From the NCBI GenBank assembly GCA_040357565.1, contig JBDODJ010000053.1: a stretch of 64,000 nucleotides of DNA. One strand, 5' to 3'. The position numbers and the translations under genes were made by a program. This document shows positions 1-12,300 of the stretch, piece after piece; position 1 is the first letter of the stretch, and each line of letters begins with the position of its first letter. This DNA is from Cercozoa sp. M6MM (lineage: Eukaryota > Endomyxa: Ascetosporea). Under the pieces are notes generated by a model, which was given only the letters and a program-made list of their open reading frames with translations, was not told the origin of the DNA and ran no database searches.

Positions 1-15
1 GAGAGAGAGAGAGAG

Positions 16-49
<34 letters not shown>

Positions 50-71
50 AAGAGAGAGAGAGAGAGAGAGA
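1..71. repeat. Compound (GA)n-(GT)n-(GA)n microsatellite at the window edge
   Basis: GA repeats run to about 19, GT repeats to about 47, then CTA and a second GA block to 71. The left end is cut by the window, so the full length is unknown. Confidence 0.95.
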
Positions 72-1334
72 CTACATGATGGGAGGAGAAGGTTTCGCAG
101 TCTTCTTCTTCTTGACGCGTCTCTTCGGACGCGAGTTCACTTTCGACACGGGGTGCTTGGAGCACATCAGTGCCATCAGCTGTCGCTGCCGCTGGGCAGC
201 CGCGCGTCGGACACGTCCTGGCATCATGCGTTTTGTTGCAGTCTGCAAAACAGATAGAGATGTTGCCTCGATCAGACACAGCAGTATCTCACTGATGAGC
301 ACAGAGTGATCGAATGATCGAGAGCGACAAAACAACTTGAAAACAAAAGGGTCGCTGGTCATGGCCAACAACAAAACCTGGCAGACCACAAAAACGACAC
401 ACAACCCCAAAAACGGACCCTACTCGACTAGTGAGTGCAACGATGGTCTCAAGTGTGGCAGTGTACCGTGTGTTGTCTCTAATGCGTCAAAAGCTTCGCG
501 CGAGTGCTTATGTACCTCAGAACGAACGAACGAAGAGTAGCCGATTTTTTCATCTTCCGCCTGCGGCCTCTAAATGGCTGCCCGGGTGCAAAAGCCCGTC
601 GGATCTTGTGCACTGGCACTGTGGGTACCATACCGCGCCGATCAAGCATTGCGTAGCATTCTTTTCAGGGCGCGTCGTTTTTGCATGGAATTTCTGTGTT
701 GCATTGGGTGTACCGGTGCAAAAAACAAAAACGATCCACCCTTGGCAGCACAAAACGACATTGCTCGTTTCATGCTGCAATTTAGGGAGTGTGAGCATAA
801 TTAAGGAATGTCAGTGCGAATTTGAGTGTGTTCCATTGCTCAACTTGTCTAAACAGTCACAGTCGCGGGTCAAAGATTTTTGACTTTTTGGTGACTCCCA
901 GGTACAATTGTACCGGCTCCTCCCGTCTGTGTCACACATCGTGACTTGTACTGTACTGACTTGTAATGCACATATTGTCCGGGGCTATACTTTGCCCGGT
1001 GACTGCGACTGTCGACAAGACAGCTGAGAATGGATTGTGGTGCATGCGATGTAAAAATATCCCGATCGCAAAGGGAGGCATAATACAACTAACTGTTTGC
1101 ACCGGTAATTGGCTCGATAGGGACTCGCCTCCTCCCCCACTGCCCATCGAATCGACGACTGCGCCAACGTTAACACCACCACACATCCAATAGAACACAA
1201 ACAGGAGCCCTAAAAGAGTAATGCTAGCGAGCACAGCGGCGTCAGCGGCGTGCTTGAGCAGCTCTGGGCTCAGTGAACGGCGGCACCCTACCCATTAGAT
1301 AGTGTACAGTACGTACACACGGGAGCCGAACGAT

Positions 1335-1385
1335 AAATTTACTGCATCATTCGATTCCCTCACTTCGTCTAATTGACGGCTTACT
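1335..1385 (+). repeat. Degenerate dispersed repeat, copy A
   Basis: AAATTTAC, a short spacer, TTCGATTCCCTCACTTCGTC, then TAATTGACGGCTTACT closely resembles 49141-49182 (AAATTTACA, TTTGATTCCTCGCTTCGTC, TATTTGACGACTCACT). Both copies lie in gene-free sequence, which suggests relics of one mobile or satellite family. Confidence 0.6.
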
Positions 1386-1868
1386 GTTTGAGTCTTCGAG
1401 GAAACCAGCTATGTAAGTTTTAGTTCCCCTGCACCAGTCTGGGGTGGGTAACAAGAGCATGGCCCTACCGCCTGCTTGGCGTAGGACTATACAACTCCCC
1501 TTTTGACGTTCTCAAGACACCGTAGCCGACTTCATGGTCGGTGCTATTTAGTTCTTTTCACTAACAAAACGTCAGTACCGCAACAGGGAATCCTGCCGTA
1601 TCGTCGGGTAAAATAGTGAGCCCATAAAACTGAGCCTACAAGCAGATATAATGTTGATCAGTATAGCAAGATAGCACGTTTCACTGACCCCCGGTATGTG
1701 CTCTATAAACTCACTAGCCGTGTGCGGAGCATCACTCGCGATCGGGGCGCGTCGAGTGAAAATCAGGTAAATTGGTTGTAAAAAACATGAGCATTTGACA
1801 AATTAGGTTGTAACATCTGCGTACGCATAGATAGTTTTATTTCAGCCGATTGAGTCGACATCGAATGC

Positions 1869-3446
1869 TTACTGGAAGCGACGTCCCGCGTTGTAGGCAG
1901 ACCGCGCGGTGTCGGGGTTCTCTTGCGCCCAGCGAGCCGCCTTGACAGCCATCTGAGCAACCAGGGGTCAATCCAAAGCACTCACACAAATACAAGGAGC
2001 ACGACGCAAGCGTACGCCGGGATTGCGCACGGCAAAGTTGACGGCGGCACTGGCAAAGTCGGCGTCGGCGGCGTCGTTGTTGCCGCGACTGGCGGACTGG
2101 TTGCGCGGAGGGGCACTGTCACCGCTGCTGACACTAGACAGATCGGCGGCATTGCACATGTACCTGCACAAGCACAAAGCATGCACAGGGGGTTTCTACA
2201 ATATACATGGGGGTCGAAGGCAAAGGCTACTCGTCGATGGGCACACCGCGGGTCAGCATCGGCTGCATCTGCAGCGAGTGCTCGTGCTGCTTGAGTGACA
2301 GTGCCGTGCGCAGTCGCACCTGTCGCAGTTTGGTGAGTTTAGACAACACACCAGGACTCTCTTATATCTCAAGCTGGAAACGGGAGAGGGGTACCATGCA
2401 GACCACTGCGTGATCAAGTACCTGCACAATACACACTTGTACAACAGCAACACTTAGATACAGTCACCTCGGAAAACTCACTTGTTCACGGTCATCCCAG
2501 GTCTGCTGGAGGGTCTGAAAGAACAATCACACACAACATAACACACACGGGGGAGAGGAGAGAGAGGAGAGAGAAGGAGATTGCACAAACACACTGACAA
2601 AATAGAAACCGACCTCCTTGGTCTGCGCAGTGAAGCGGTTGAATTCTTCCTCAGCCGCGCGGAATTTCTCCTGGTTCCGGTCTGCCCTCGGAACACACAA
2701 CAGCACTCCTCTTGAAGAGGTAACCTTGTGCAGCAACATGCCCAGAGAGAGTACCGAGTTTCATGTGATGCTCAGCCTCGATTGAGCCGGTCTGCAGCTG
2801 CTGGATCTTTCGCTTGTAGTGGTCGAACTCGAGGCGTTTCTTCTCTGTGTCAACTCAATACACACACACACACACATGTGCACACACACACATGTGCACA
2901 CACACACATGTGCACACACACACATGTGCACACACACACCTCTCTCGGCGGCGACTTCGAGTGCCCTTTCGGCGACGCCTCGCAAGGTGGCCAGTGGCGT
3001 CAGCACGTTGCTCCGAACGGTGTCGACGTAGGGCGACAGGATGTCGCGCCGAAGCGAGTGCTGCGAGTCGCGGTAGGCGTCCACGGTGCGCACAAAGTCC
3101 GAACCGTGCTGTGTGTAGAACTGCGACAGTGCCGCCGCAGTCTCCTGCGACACTGTGCTCACGTCGCCGAGGTGCTGCAGCGACTTGTCGATCGACTTCT
3201 GCAGCGACTTTACCAGCTTGAGCATGTCCTACCAAAGCTCCTATCCATCTACCCAATCTCACACCCCCCTCCCGCCACACAATGTGCGACACCTTGATCT
3301 GTCCAAGCAAACGGTCATATTCCTCGTCGACTGTGATTGACGCTTTGGCGAAGTTCTCCTGTGCGCGCAGCTTCCACGAGCGCTGCCAATCAAATCATGT
3401 TTCGCTCAAGATCATTGCATCGCATGTTCGAGAGTACCAAACTCAT
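1869..3446 (-). CDS. BAR-domain protein (amphiphysin/RVS-like membrane curvature protein)
   Basis: BAR proteins dimerise into a curved coiled-coil that binds and bends membranes during endocytosis and trafficking. The start is a three-codon first exon, MSL, at 3446. It is joined across a GTAC...GGCAG intron to RSWKLRAQENFAKASITVDE, then EYDRLLGQIK, DMLKLVKSLQKSIDKSL and HLGDVSTVSQETAAALSQFY. After a (GT)n-containing intron come EKKRLEFDHYKRKIQQLQTG and KFRAAEEEFNRFTAQTK. The pattern TVDEEYDRL ... KLVKSLQKSI ... LDHYKRKIQ ... KFRAAEEEFN is typical of N-BAR/BAR helices. A low-complexity Ser/Ala/Asn tail follows and the protein ends AYNAGRRFQ. No SH3 domain is visible, so it resembles RVS161-like short forms. 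It is divergently paired with the PDI-like gene, 204 bp away. Family assignment is confident; the exact orthologue is not. Confidence 0.82.
2860..2939 (-). repeat. Intronic (GT)n tract with 16-nt periodicity
   Basis: The plus strand shows CA repeats interrupted every 16 nt by ATGTG (four interruptions). It lies between two exons of the minus-strand BAR gene, so the transcript reads GU-rich. The CACATGTG cores are self-complementary. Confidence 0.9.
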
Positions 3447-3650
3447 TTAAAGGTAGTTTTCAACAAGATCAAGTTGCTCTAATCTCAACTCGAAACGAGA
3501 AAACTGCCCCACCTCGGCCAACGGTACCGATTTTGGACTGGAGAACATACTGTAGCCATATTGCCAGCAACGGCGTTTATAGCTTGTTGGACGTGCTCAC
3601 ACTGATTCCTTGGGTGCTGAGTATTTGGGGATCGCAACAGTTAAACCAGA

Positions 3651-4823
3651 ATGAAGTTGCTTGCACTGCTGGCGAGTCTGGCCTCTGTTCTGGGCCAGGT
3701 GATTACGTTGGACGATTCGTCGTTCGAGAAACAAACCCAGGCCGCCACGGGCGCCACGACGGTACCGTATTTTGTCCGTTTGGACAACCGTGTCTAGTTT
3801 CAACGATTTGCGTCTGTGCAGGGCGACTGGTTCGTGAAGTTCTACGCTCCGTGGTGCGGCCACTGCAAGCACCTCGCTCCCAGTAGCGTTTCCTGCCTGC
3901 CTCTGCCTCTCTGTCTGCCTTTTGCCCCTGTGTGGAACTGTGCATGTGCTTTTATGTTCCTGTGCAGCTTGGGAGGAGTTCGCCAAGGAGAAGAGCGACG
4001 AGCTGAAGGTCAACGTGGCCAAGGTGGACTGCACGAGCAACCGCGCCACGTGCAAGCGCTTCAACGTGCGCGGCTACCCGACGCTTGTGTGTACTCTGTC
4101 CTCGGTGTCCCCCTTATCCAACTAATGCTAGAAGAGTACCCCAGTGTCTGTGCAGTCATGAAGGAGGGCGTCATGTACAAGTACCAGGGACAGCGCTCGA
4201 TTGATGCCTTCTCCAAGTTCGTCGAGGGCGGCTACGAGAACTACAAGGTGTGGTCCCACCCCTTGCCTTTCGATAGAGGGTACTGCAGATATTTCTCTTG
4301 GTGTTTGACAGGGCGTTGAGGTGCCGAACGAGTTGCCTGCCTCTGCCATGGCCACGTCGATCCTGGTACACTGCTGTCAGCAGTCTCGCTTTTATGCTGA
4401 TGACTGAGTGAGTGTACGCATGACAGGCTGACCTCAAGTCGCAACTGACCGCCCTCGCTGTCGTAAGCTTTCCTCCTTGACTTCTGTGTGAAAGCATGTG
4501 TCTAACTGGACTGCACACAGGCCCAGCCGATGGTGTTCGCTGCCGCTGCTGCTGCCGTCATCGTGTCGATCCTCGTACGTTCCAACTTCCAGTCAAAGTA
4601 TGCTCCTGTGTATGAGAAAGAATTGCTGCCTGCAGGTGATCCTGTCGCTGCTGGTGTCGCTGTGCACCACCCCGCGTGAGAAGCCGGAAGTCAAGGAGGA
4701 GGAGCAGGTAGAGCACCCCGTCTATTGTGCCGTCATATTGCGAGTGCGTGAGCCTATATTGATTGCACCTGTCTCCTGTAGCTTCCGGAGCCGAAGAAGG
4801 AAGAGGCCAAGAAGGAGGATTAA
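3651..4823 (+). CDS. ER membrane-anchored thioredoxin-domain protein (PDI/TMX-like)
   Basis: A thiol-disulphide oxidoreductase predicted to act in the ER lumen on secretory proteins. The first exon (3651-3761) encodes a signal peptide, MKLLALLASLASVLG, then VITLDDSSFEKQT. Exon 2 starts at 3822 and carries the active site FYAPWCGHCKHLAP (CGHC at residues 49-52). Later exons give VAKVDCTSNRATCKRFNVRG and YPT, the cis-proline loop. After VMKEGVMYKYQGQRSIDAF comes an Ala/Val/Leu-rich membrane segment (MVFAAAAAAVIVSILVILSL), followed by a charged tail ending KPEVKEEEQLPEPKKEEAKK and ED before TAA. There is one thioredoxin domain only, unlike classical two-domain PDI, and no KDEL; the acidic/lysine tail after the membrane span would be cytosolic. 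TMX-type proteins have this plan. Eight or so introns, mostly GTAC or GTAG donors. Confidence 0.88.
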
Positions 4824-5197
4824 TCCACTGCGACGGCACTCTGTATCCCGACCGTCAAAGACCCCGTGGCACACCAAGCACAGCCAACTTCGGTCTCCGC
4901 TCGTGCGCGGCGGTCGACGGCGTTCCTATCGACTTTTCGGTTTTTGTTTTATAGTTGAGTCTACTACATGATACTCAGTCCATATCGTGGTTCTTGCAGT
5001 CCGAACCCAGAAATGGTGTCCTTTATTTTATCCTGGCTTCGGCAGGTGAAGTTAAAGGCGCATCGCCATGAGCGAACGCGTGCTTGTACTTTTGCTGACT
5101 GATCCATAGCACCCCACAGATCTTATAAGGTACCTTGTGTAGCGAATCTTTTTTGCTATTCCAATCCCGATTTTGACTCAACTCAGCAGGCGAAAGC
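4824..5197 (+). other. Intergenic gap between PDI-like and USE1-like genes
   Basis: 374 bp between two genes in the same orientation; it must hold the 3' end of the PDI-like transcript and the promoter of the SNARE gene. No conserved coding segment, RNA gene or repeat was recognised. Confidence 0.6.
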
Positions 5198-6618
5198 ATG
5201 AGCGCACGGCAGCTGTTCTCGTCGATCGCACGGAGTTTATCACAAGAAGTCACACAAAATGTGGTACGCTTGTTTGATCTCCTCTAAGCAGCGACACCAG
5301 TGTTCCATTTCTGTGTGTCAGGCATTCTCGTCGGTGGGCACGCAGGAGCAGCGACAGATCCGGCGTGCCGAGGTCGACGCGCTGCGTTTGCTGAAAGCGC
5401 TGGAACGACAAGTGACTGCTCGCGGCGAGCGTTCTCCGCAACAGACAGAAGGCGCCCGGCAGCGCTTGGTACAGCTGCGCAAGCTAGTCAACGAGCTGCA
5501 GCACGTCGAGGCACAGCGTGAGGTACTGTGGCCTGACACATGTAAGGATACGTGAGAAGATGAAGCACTGCAGAGAGAGGCAGAACGCACGCTGTTGGAC
5601 GAAGATGACGTGTCGCTGATGACGCAGAAACTGCGCGTGCTGGAGGCCGTGCTGTGTCTGGCCGCCGACTGCGGCGCTGGCGAGGCGCGTTTCGGCGCGC
5701 GGCAGCTGCCGTCGCTGCGACGCGAGTACGACGTGGCCTCCCAGAAACCGCGGCCTTCCATGCGACCACAGGGTGCGTATTTTCTGTATTACTACATGCC
5801 TGCTTGTATACTTGGGATATATTGTTTATCGTACATTGTTGTACATTGTTGGACACTGTTACATGTTGTCTGTTGTATTTAGCTGTATGTTTGTTGTATG
5901 TTTGTGGTATTTTTGTGGTATTTTTGTTGTACGCACGCGCGCAGAAGAGAGCGTGATTCTCGAGCACCGTGGTGCGCGAGCCAAGCGTGTGCAGCGGCAG
6001 CTCTTCGCTTCGTCAACCGACACTGCCGAAATCGAAAAAGACAGCGACAGCGACAGTGTCGACAAGACAGAGTCGAAGCACTCAAAAGACGACTGGCGAC
6101 AGTGGCGCAAGGACTACCGCACGCGACGGAAAACCGCCGCTGGCAATGTGCAGGGTACTCCAACTCATGTCATGTGTCTATGTCAATGTGTATATGTCAA
6201 TGTGTATATGTCAATGTGTCTGTCTATGTCAATGTGTCTTTGTATACAGGCGAGGAAGACGAAGCACTCGTGGCCGACTTGGTGTCGCACTCGTCGGCAC
6301 TGCGCGACGCGGTGCACTCCATCCGCACGCAGCTGCAGCAGGACGCTGTTGTACGCGACGAAATCACGGCCGAGACTATGCGCATCGAGGATCAGCTCAA
6401 GCGTGCCAACACGTCGCTGTCTGTACATTTCCCTTGCTTCCTGTTGTGCCTTGCTTCCCTGTTTCTGCATTGTGGAGGTTGTATACTGTACACTGCAGGA
6501 GTACTCGGCGCGTCGCTGCTCGCTGGACTGCTGGACACTGCTGCTGCTGCTGGTCTCGATCGTCATGTTCATCGGCACCTACCTGCTCATTCGACTCATA
6601 CCCAAGCCGGCATCTTAG
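5198..6618 (+). CDS. USE1: USE1-like tail-anchored SNARE
   Basis: USE1 is a Qc-type SNARE of the ER that, with Sec20 and syntaxin-18/Ufe1, drives fusion of retrograde Golgi-to-ER vesicles. The start codon at 5198 begins MSARQLFSSIARSLSQE. Helical, Arg/Glu/Leu-rich exons follow (EQRQIRRAEVDALRLLKALE, RQRLVQLRKLVNELQHVEAQ). The SNARE-like helix is EDEALVADLVSHSSALRDAV continuing HSIRTQLQQDAVVRDEITAE. The last exon encodes the tail anchor, CWTLLLLLVSIVMFIGTYLL then IRLIPKPAS and TAG. The CW...MFI...IRL anchor followed by a short basic lumenal end matches USE1 proteins better than other SNAREs. The middle region, rich in Asp/Ser/Lys, is poorly conserved. The main uncertainty is that Sec20 or another Qc SNARE has the same layout. 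Confidence 0.72.
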
Positions 6619-7033
6619 TTTTTGTCTCGTCGTGTGTCTACTGTAGTAGTAGTTCAGTCTATTTCGACGCAACACAAGATCTAGAGTTGACTGCACGCGA
6701 CGACAAGCGAAGACGAGCGTACAGGTCGGTGTCTAGCGCGCGTGTCGACGAAATCGGCAGCGAAAGCATCGCACACACGCGACGATTCATTTCGTCGGCG
6801 CAGCGCTTCCTTTCTGTTGTCGGGCAGTTCAGAAAACACAAATTATGGTTTCGTTTGGTGTGATAACCAGACCAGCTATAGCTCTCTCAATCAATTGGCA
6901 GCTGGTCGGTACACACTGAGCCCGGGAGCTTCAGCCAAGGATCTCTAGTTGGACAGAGATACGCGCTTACGCAAAAAATTTCTGAGCCGAACTTTGCTAC
7001 GCTCGGCTATCCGAATTTCCCGTTCGATTAGCG
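6619..7033. other. Convergent intergenic region, USE1-like (+) and dihydroorotase (-)
   Basis: 415 bp between two stop codons, serving as 3' flank for both genes. A minus-strand frame reading LIEREIRIAERSKVRLRNFL lies at about 6945-7035 directly after the dihydroorotase stop, but has no start or splice context. Nothing else seen. Confidence 0.55.
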
Positions 7034-9057
7034 TTAATTCGTCACGGTGACGACCGACCACGGCAGCGTGGTTTCGGCAAAGAGCGGCACAACGACAGAG
7101 TCGCCGAAGGGCAGCTGCGCCGGCACCGCAAACTCTTCCCGACGCAGGGTGACAGTGCCGTCCTGGTGTCCCAGCAGCAACCAAAACGTACCGCACTGTG
7201 TGAAGACAGACACAACTGCAACAAAAATACCGAGGACTGCGAGCGCGGCATGCCGTAGAAGTCAGCACCATTCTCGCACAGGAATGCACGCAGCTTCGCC
7301 TGTCCCTCCTGTGTCGACAAGTCCACTCCTGTTTTGCACACAGGTAAAATACAGAGAAGATGGCAAAGCAAGAAAGGATACCGGCCTGTTCGAAGGCAGT
7401 GGCGTACAACTGCAGAGCAAAAGGAGCGCTAAAGCAGCCGGCGCTGCAGCAGGACCTATCGAACACACAAACAAACAATCTCGAACTGCCAGTCTGGATC
7501 GATTCGACCAAAGTACGCGAGTTTGCGTTCGATCGGATGAGGAGCCGAGTCAGTGCCTGTTGTCAGATATATGACATCTTCATTTTGCAGGTACCGCTGA
7601 AGACTTAGTTACCGGCAAAGAACTTCTTGTTGCCGGAACGGATCACTGTAGTTTACATCATAAACACAGCTGTTCGAAGACAATAACAAGGAAATGAAGA
7701 GCACCTTCCTGCAGGGCTTGGCGGTCTTCGTTCGTCTTGAGCACGGGCAAACTGCGATCACGAAAAGCATGTGAAGGAATCCCTTTCACTTCACTGTCCA
7801 ATGACATCGGAGTACCAATAACGATGCGGTCGCAGGCCGCCCACAAACAGGTCGCTTCGCGTCAGTCTGCAGGGACATTGGCCATTCAAAGACAATTGAG
7901 AATGAAGAGAAAAACAAAAGTACAGCAGGTGCTGCGGCGTCAGGGTAGCCGCCACGTTTGGTCCTTCTGCTTGCGTGCAGTATGAGTAGACTAGCGCACA
8001 CTCACAGGAAATGTACGCGCGTTCACAAAGTCAACAGCAGCCTTGGTTGTGCAGTGCTCAACGACCACCTGTGCTCGCAGATCACCAAAAGCAGGACAAG
8101 TGAGCGCGAATCGGCAGGCACCTTCAGTTGCGGGTGACGCTGCACGACGCCTGTGAGGACAGTTTCGATAAAGACACGCTCGCGATCGAACAGGTCCACC
8201 GACGGCGTAGTCACCTGTCAAACAATGCCAAGTTCTCAAGCAGACTGACACCAGACCTAACAAGGTAAACCTCAGCGTGCACGAGGAGCAGCAAGCCGTG
8301 TTGTGCCATCGCGTCCAGCACACCTGTGATACCGATCACGGTGCCGTGCACATACACTAAAAGAGAGCCCTACCACGAGTAGACAGTGCCTCGACGTCGG
8401 TCACACCTACAGCAACGTTCGAGTGCCAATGACAAACATGCATAAAAGGAGAGGCGAAAGCACCCGAGGAAGAGTTGGTGGTGGCGCCACTCGGGTACAG
8501 TTTGCAAGCAACCACTGCAGACACGACACAAATCTATTCAACAAACACAAGCACAGCAACAAGAAACACCGCCATGCTGATTGGCCTCGGCAATATCCTC
8601 TGGTGTGGTTTCGTCCGTCAGGTACAACGACATCAGTGGCGTGAACGAGTCCTTTGTCTGCACAAACTCAGCAGAGTACTCGTGTGTGTCTTGTGCAATG
8701 TACGTGCTCAAGGATGCGTTGCTTGTAGGCCAGGGCATCTTGTGCTGTTTACAAGATCGTAAAGCACAAGTCTGAAGCACAAACGGTTGAACTGAAAGCA
8801 CCGTTGCGCACTGGCGGACGCAGGTTCGGCATAATCTGCATCCATCAAAATAGTGCTGTCATAGGCAATTGGGCGCAGCATGAAGCCAACCAGGGCACGG
8901 CCAAAGTACTTTGCCGTCAGAGGAGCCACATCGCGCATCTAGCAGCAAAACAACCACAGGACAAGTTCCGACCGCTTGATCATAACGAACAAGGTACACG
9001 ATCGCCGTCGCGAACGTGCAAGTGCAAGTCGTCCGGTCGCGGCAGCGTTATTTCCAT
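7034..9057 (-). CDS. Dihydroorotase, stand-alone PyrC/URA4 type
   Basis: Catalyses the reversible cyclisation of N-carbamoyl-aspartate to dihydroorotate, step three of pyrimidine synthesis. The start at 9057 gives MEITLPRPDDLHLHVRDGD, with the HLH zinc ligands. Spliced exons then read MRDVAPLTAKYFGRAL, IMPNLRPPVRN, DALAYKQRILEH, KDSFTPLMSLYLTDETTPED, KLYPSGATTNSS (the lysine that is carbamylated to bridge the metals), GVTDVEAL, VTTPSVDLFDRERVFIETVL, VVVEHCTTKAAVDFV, KKFFAGTDSAPHP (catalytic Asp) and CAAGCFSAPFALQLYATAFE. The C-terminus is PFGDSVVVPLFAETTLPWSV then VTVTN. All expected metal ligands and catalytic landmarks appear. It is a separate gene rather than part of a CAD multienzyme, as in fungi, plants, many protists and bacteria. 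Divergent from the DIS3L2-like gene. Confidence 0.93.
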
Positions 9058-9338
9058 ATCCGTTTTCAATTACAACTAATAAAGGTTATCGGACAGTTTG
9101 AAAGCAGTGATTTGCGGCCCTGTCAGCAAAAATACAACGCGCCTTTAAATTTGAGCTGTAGCCAGCAAGGTTTCCGCTTCCTGCTTCTTCTGCTTTTCTT
9201 TCAGCAGTCCAGACGCGTTCAAAAAGCACTGAACTTTTGTTTGGTTGTTTGAACACGTCAGAGCATCATAAAATTGCAAAAGCTCCGGTTCCTCTGTCTG
9301 ACCAGCGACAATCTGCCTGGAAATCCTGCGACACTATC
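9058..9338. promoter_or_regulatory. Bidirectional intergenic region, dihydroorotase / DIS3L2-like
   Basis: The two start codons are 281 bp apart and face away from each other, so both promoters must lie here or in the 5' leaders. No TATA box or recognised motif is evident. Confidence 0.4.
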
Positions 9339-12300
9339 ATGTCGCACGAACAATATTACGACGACTGGTGGACCGAAGAAGATGCGCTGGTGCCTTTCTC
9401 GTTCGACATGTTTTCCTTTGTCTTGTATACGAATACTGGGGTCTGTGGGCAGGCAGCAGTCGAGAGAGGCACAGCGATCCGCGGAAAACTTCGTATCAAC
9501 GCCAAGAACCCACTAAAGGCCAGTTTCGTTGGGCACAGCGACCCACGATACAACCGCGATGTCTATTTGGCTGGTTTGCTGTTTCTCGCTCTGCCACTTT
9601 TGGCTCGTTTACCTTCCGTTGTCCAGATTTGAAGGCGCGGAATCGTGCCTGTCATCACGATGAAGTTATTGTTTCGATCTCTCAGTGGCTGGAGTCTCCT
9701 GTTGGTACGTGTTGCGCTCTGTACTATGTAACTGAATTACCACCCGTCGCAACAGGTCAGCAGCCCCGTGGCCAAGTGGTTTACATTGCAAAACGCCACC
9801 GATTGTATTTCTCATCCTGTGTCGCAGAGATTTGATCTGTTCATGGCAATTATTCAGTGCGGAGGAAGGTCTGGGACGCATGTTCGGCCGAATTGAAAGT
9901 TTCACAAATGACGCAACTTTGACTACGGTGTGTTCTTAATGTGAGTGAGTGATAAGGATTGAGTGATAAGGATTGGATCGAATCTTGTCGTAGAGCAATT
10001 ATGCAAGGTTTCGCCCACTTCTGCAGACTGCACCGCAGGCCGTCGTTCCTGTACTTTCGTTTATTTTTCCGTACGCGTCGGTTTTTTACGATTGCCATCA
10101 TTGGGGCAGGTCCGTCAGTTGCCGAAGGAGTACGCAACTGATCCAAATTCTGACAAGAACAAATTTTTGGTGGCTGAAGTTCAATACTGCGACTGGACTC
10201 CCGAGAGTCGGTGTGTTTTGTCAACATAGCTACATTCATGTGCAGAATAAAATGTTTTATTTTTCCCTCAGTTGGCCGAAAGCCAATTTTGTTCGAATGG
10301 CCGGAAATGTTGGTACTCGCTTCTGCTCGCTTTCAGATGTTGATGCTAGTTTTATGCTTAATTGTGACAGGCGACATCGATACGGAAACCGACATACTTC
10401 TCGCGATGCACCAGGTATCATCTAACTTGCCCATTCTCTGGTATGCCCGTATACGACTCCTTTGGTTGGCAGATCGACTGGACAGAGACCTTTCCGCCAG
10501 AAGTTGTTGATCAGGGTTTGGCATTGCTCTTGCTCGAGTTGGTTACTATTTTACGCAATTGTATCTAAATAGTGAACGCGTACTCGGAACGGTGGGAGAT
10601 TCCTGCCGAAGAATTCGAAAACAGATGGTAAACTTTCGCAAAATACCACCTTTTGAGCCGTTATCCTGTGCCTGCAGCGACCTTCGCGACATGTCTATTT
10701 TCACCATCGACCCGCCCACTGTATCTTGGCACTTTCGCTTCACTTGAAAATATCTCTCTGTTTTTTAACGGCTAGGCTCGTGACTTGGACGATGCGCTTT
10801 CCATTGTATGATAGCGCCCTGTCTACGCATCACCATGCGATATAAATCTGTATTTATATTGTACAGAGACGAATCTCGGGCACGCGAGTCGAGCTCGGCG
10901 TGCACATTGCTGACTTGACGTACTTCATGCCACTTCAATCGCCTGTACCGCTTCATATTATGTCTTTCGTTCAGTGTTTTTCTTTTTATCTTGATGCACG
11001 CAGCTGGACAAGGAGGCAGCCAAGCGCGCCACCACCGTTTACCTCGTGCAAAAGAACATTCCGATGGTGCCGCGTGTGCTATGTGATCTGCTGTGCTCTC
11101 TGCACCCGCACGTTGACCGGTACTTAAGCTCATATGCATGCCAAGCACAATGCCCGATACGTTCCTTTGCTTAGACTGGCCGTCTCGATGTTTGTCACGT
11201 GCGACCTCAAGTAATCTACCTATGTGCCTACGTTGAACGCGAAGTATTGTTTGTCTGCTACGAAGGACGGGCGAGGTTGTTGGCGAACCGTGGTTTGGCC
11301 GTTCGATCGTATTATTCATTTGTTTCAGTGACACTTGTGTGTTGAAATTTTCAAACTGGGTAGATCCGTTCAAGGGTCAAGTTGGATTACGAAACGGCAC
11401 AGAAACTCATCGATGACACAGTACATTTAACGTTCTATTCTGGTCTCTTTATTACGCTCCTGTCCTGGCAAACAGGAGATGACGCAAGAGGAACGATCAA
11501 AATTCGAGGTAGCTTACTTGATGAAAATGAAGGAAGAACAGTGCTCAACGAACTTTTCAGCGAAAGGAGAACGACGAAACTGCAACTTTCGCTGTTGATT
11601 GGCCTCAGGTATTCTTGGAACCGATTGCGCACCGCGGTGTTGTCTGACTTGCTTGTTTAGATTGCAAATGCGTGCAAACTGATGCATCGACTGGCCGTGG
11701 TGTTGCGGCGCAATCGTTTCCAGGGGTATCCAACCATCGCTTTTCCGTTTGCATATCCGAAAACACTATTTGCGCTTTTCCGTTTGCAGTGGTGCGCTTG
11801 CGCTGGACAATGCCGAGATCAAGTTCAAGCTCAACGATGAGGGTATTTATATTGCGTTGTGTACAGGTTGTGATTGGCACTTTATGTACAGGTCTGCCGT
11901 GTGAGGTGACGGACTACCCGATCTTCGAGTCCAATCACCTTGTTGAGGTATTCCGTGACAGATGCGCTCGAACGTACCACTTTTATGCCTGCTTTGATTT
12001 ATTCCATAGGAATGCATGCTATTGGCTAACATGTGCGTCGCCAAACGTCTCAAGGCCAAGCTGCCTCAGCGTGCTTTGCTCCGGTTAGTCATTTTGTGTA
12101 CGAAGGACACACACTTTTTGACTTATTCTGACTTGACGTGTGTGCAGACGCCATCAGCCGCCGAATCCGCTGGGCATTCGCAAGATGCAGGATTTGCTGA
12201 AGGTAGCATGTGCCACTGCTGCTCCTGCTGTTTGACACATCAACGTATGTTTGCCTGATCAGATGATCAATCTGAATGTCGACTTTGGCAGTGCGAAAGC

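Larger units (their letters stand above)
1..1868. other. Gene-poor left end; possible 3' exon of an unidentified minus-strand gene near 70-255
   Basis: No conserved protein was recognised here. On the minus strand, a frame preceded by a TTGCAG acceptor near 255 and ending in TAG near 70 would encode a very basic tail (KRMMPGRVRRAAAQRQ ... RVKKKKTAKPSPPIM). Its composition looks like a real nuclear or RNA-binding C-terminus, but no upstream exons could be tied to it. Frames of 100-150 codons around 443-883 (plus) and 932-1234 (minus) have no recognisable family and sit in sequence without exon structure. A degenerate repeat near 1335-1385 recurs near 49141-49182. The rest shows nothing supportable. 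Confidence 0.35.

Noticed and set aside
443..883. Plus-strand frame of about 146 codons near the left edge
   Set aside because: No recognisable motif, no splice signals linking it to other exons, and composition like noncoding sequence.
932..1234. Minus-strand 100-codon frame with a hydrophobic start
   Set aside because: Hydrophobic stretch resembles a signal peptide but the rest has no pattern, and a plus-strand frame overlaps most of it; not supportable.
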